From: Limnomonas spitsbergensis
Lineage: Eukaryota; Chlorophyta; Chlorophyceae; Chlamydomonadales
Reading direction: 5' to 3'
Assembly: GCA_037349105.1 (NCBI GenBank)
Contig: JAYJMM010000095.1
Location: 620,001 to 684,000, forward strand
Length of the DNA: 64,000 bases
Shown: positions 63,346-64,000 of the stretch, piece by piece
How the letters are laid out: each line of letters starts with the position of its first letter
How positions within the stretch are numbered: position 1 is the first letter of the stretch
The notes under the pieces: generated by a model
What the model was told of the DNA's origin: nothing
The model's input: only the letters and a program-made list of their open reading frames with translations
Databases searched by the model: none
Position numbers and translations under genes: made by a program

Positions 63346-63688
63346 GAGAGGGGGGAGGATCTAGTTCGGCCTTCCCCCCCAACGTGGCGGCCCTGTTCAT
63401 TGCCGCCTCGGCCTACAACGGAGCCCTTTGTCAGACATTATCCAGCGGCACGTGAGCATCGGTGACCCCAAAAGTGGCATTGAGCTGTGCAGGTATGTGC
63501 TTGAGGATATGACGCGGGCATAGCGGCAAACTACTCAGGCGGTGGTATTGTGCAGCGTTATGAGGAAGCAGGGCACGACCGCCTGGGACGTGAATGCCAT
63601 CGGCAAGTTGTGCATGGGATCGGCTGACACAGATTATGTGGGCATCAAGTAGTGCATGAAGGCATTGCCAAGCCGGGCCAGTCTTTCA

Positions 63689-64000
63689 CATGGTGTGGTC
63701 AGACTTTTACTTTACGCTGACAATCTGGTGTTATTCGCTGAATCACCGGATGATTTGCAAAACTTCTTGATGCTCTCTATCTTTTATGTCGCCAAAATGC
63801 CTTTGACAGTAAATACAAAATTCTGAAGCAGTTCTTTGTAACCAGAAATATTGCCGTCATTTGGCATCTCTGTCTTATGACGGAAGCGTTCGTGATATTA
63901 AGCCCTTTTTCATCTACTAGGGTATGTTATTTGATGAGGCAGAGGGTATGAAGGGAGCAGGTAGACGATGTGTCAACCAGGGGTGGGCAGCTTTGTATGC
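63689..64000 (+). pseudogene. Decayed LINE-type reverse transcriptase fragment
   Basis: A frame from 63689 reads VRLLLYADNLVLFAESPDDL and then LTVNTK, the core of non-LTR retrotransposon reverse transcriptases. The catalytic YADD is YADN here. A stop follows near 63825. A second frame further on reads SLSYDGSVRDIKPFF, a stop, then GMLFDEAEGMKG, as in the segment that follows the palm. The fragment continues past the window edge. Confidence 0.7.

Overview
The window looks like nuclear DNA of a green alga (Chlorophyta). The genes are cut into many short exons by small GT-AG introns, and coding exons are GC-rich with Gln/Ala/Gly tracts. The proteins are plant or algal in type: a Mei2-like RNA-binding protein, an ABCC transporter, a TM9SF/TMN protein with a C-terminal KCE tail, and a secreted subtilase with a PPNPP-rich tail. 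The pentamer TGTAA, the usual green-algal poly(A) signal, lies downstream of several stop codons. I cannot name the species.

Layout. 1-3718 (+): 3' part of a Mei2-like RRM gene. 5408-19495 (-): about 31 exons of a full-length ABCC/MRP transporter with an unusual C-terminal extension. 20690-21349 (+): a frame-broken fragment. 22403-28910 (-): a complete 13-exon TM9SF gene. About 30404-31902 (+): an F-box-like exon followed by a strongly homogenised leucine-rich repeat array. 35465-47351 (+): a 15-exon RBR (RING-IBR-RING) ubiquitin ligase with ankyrin repeats, laid out like animal ANKIB1. 48411-49895 (+): an intronless orphan ORF, with a decayed partial copy near 52336-52580. 54039-61986 (+): an 18-exon secreted subtilisin-like protease. 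The right edge holds a Harbinger/PIF transposase fragment (-) and a decayed LINE reverse transcriptase (+).

The genes do not form a pathway; this is an ordinary eukaryotic neighbourhood. The most unusual structure is in the introns. Three unrelated genes each carry a tandem array that starts at or within about 20 nt of the 5' splice site. In the subtilase and RBR genes the repeat unit itself contains the exon-intron junction, so the donor site is multiplied: exactly seven times in the subtilase, and in diverged form many times in the RBR gene. Four introns use a GC donor in the context AG|GCAAGT. The TM9SF gene ends in a small exon that reads past a stop codon created at the unspliced junction. 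One intron holds a nearly perfect 28-bp hairpin. At least six copies of a short SINE-like repeat and seven copies of the palindrome TACCGGTA lie in non-coding DNA.

Exon boundaries were read by eye from splice signals, reading phase and family conservation. For the RBR, TM9SF and subtilase genes the exon lengths sum to exact multiples of three. Gene starts are the least certain part.
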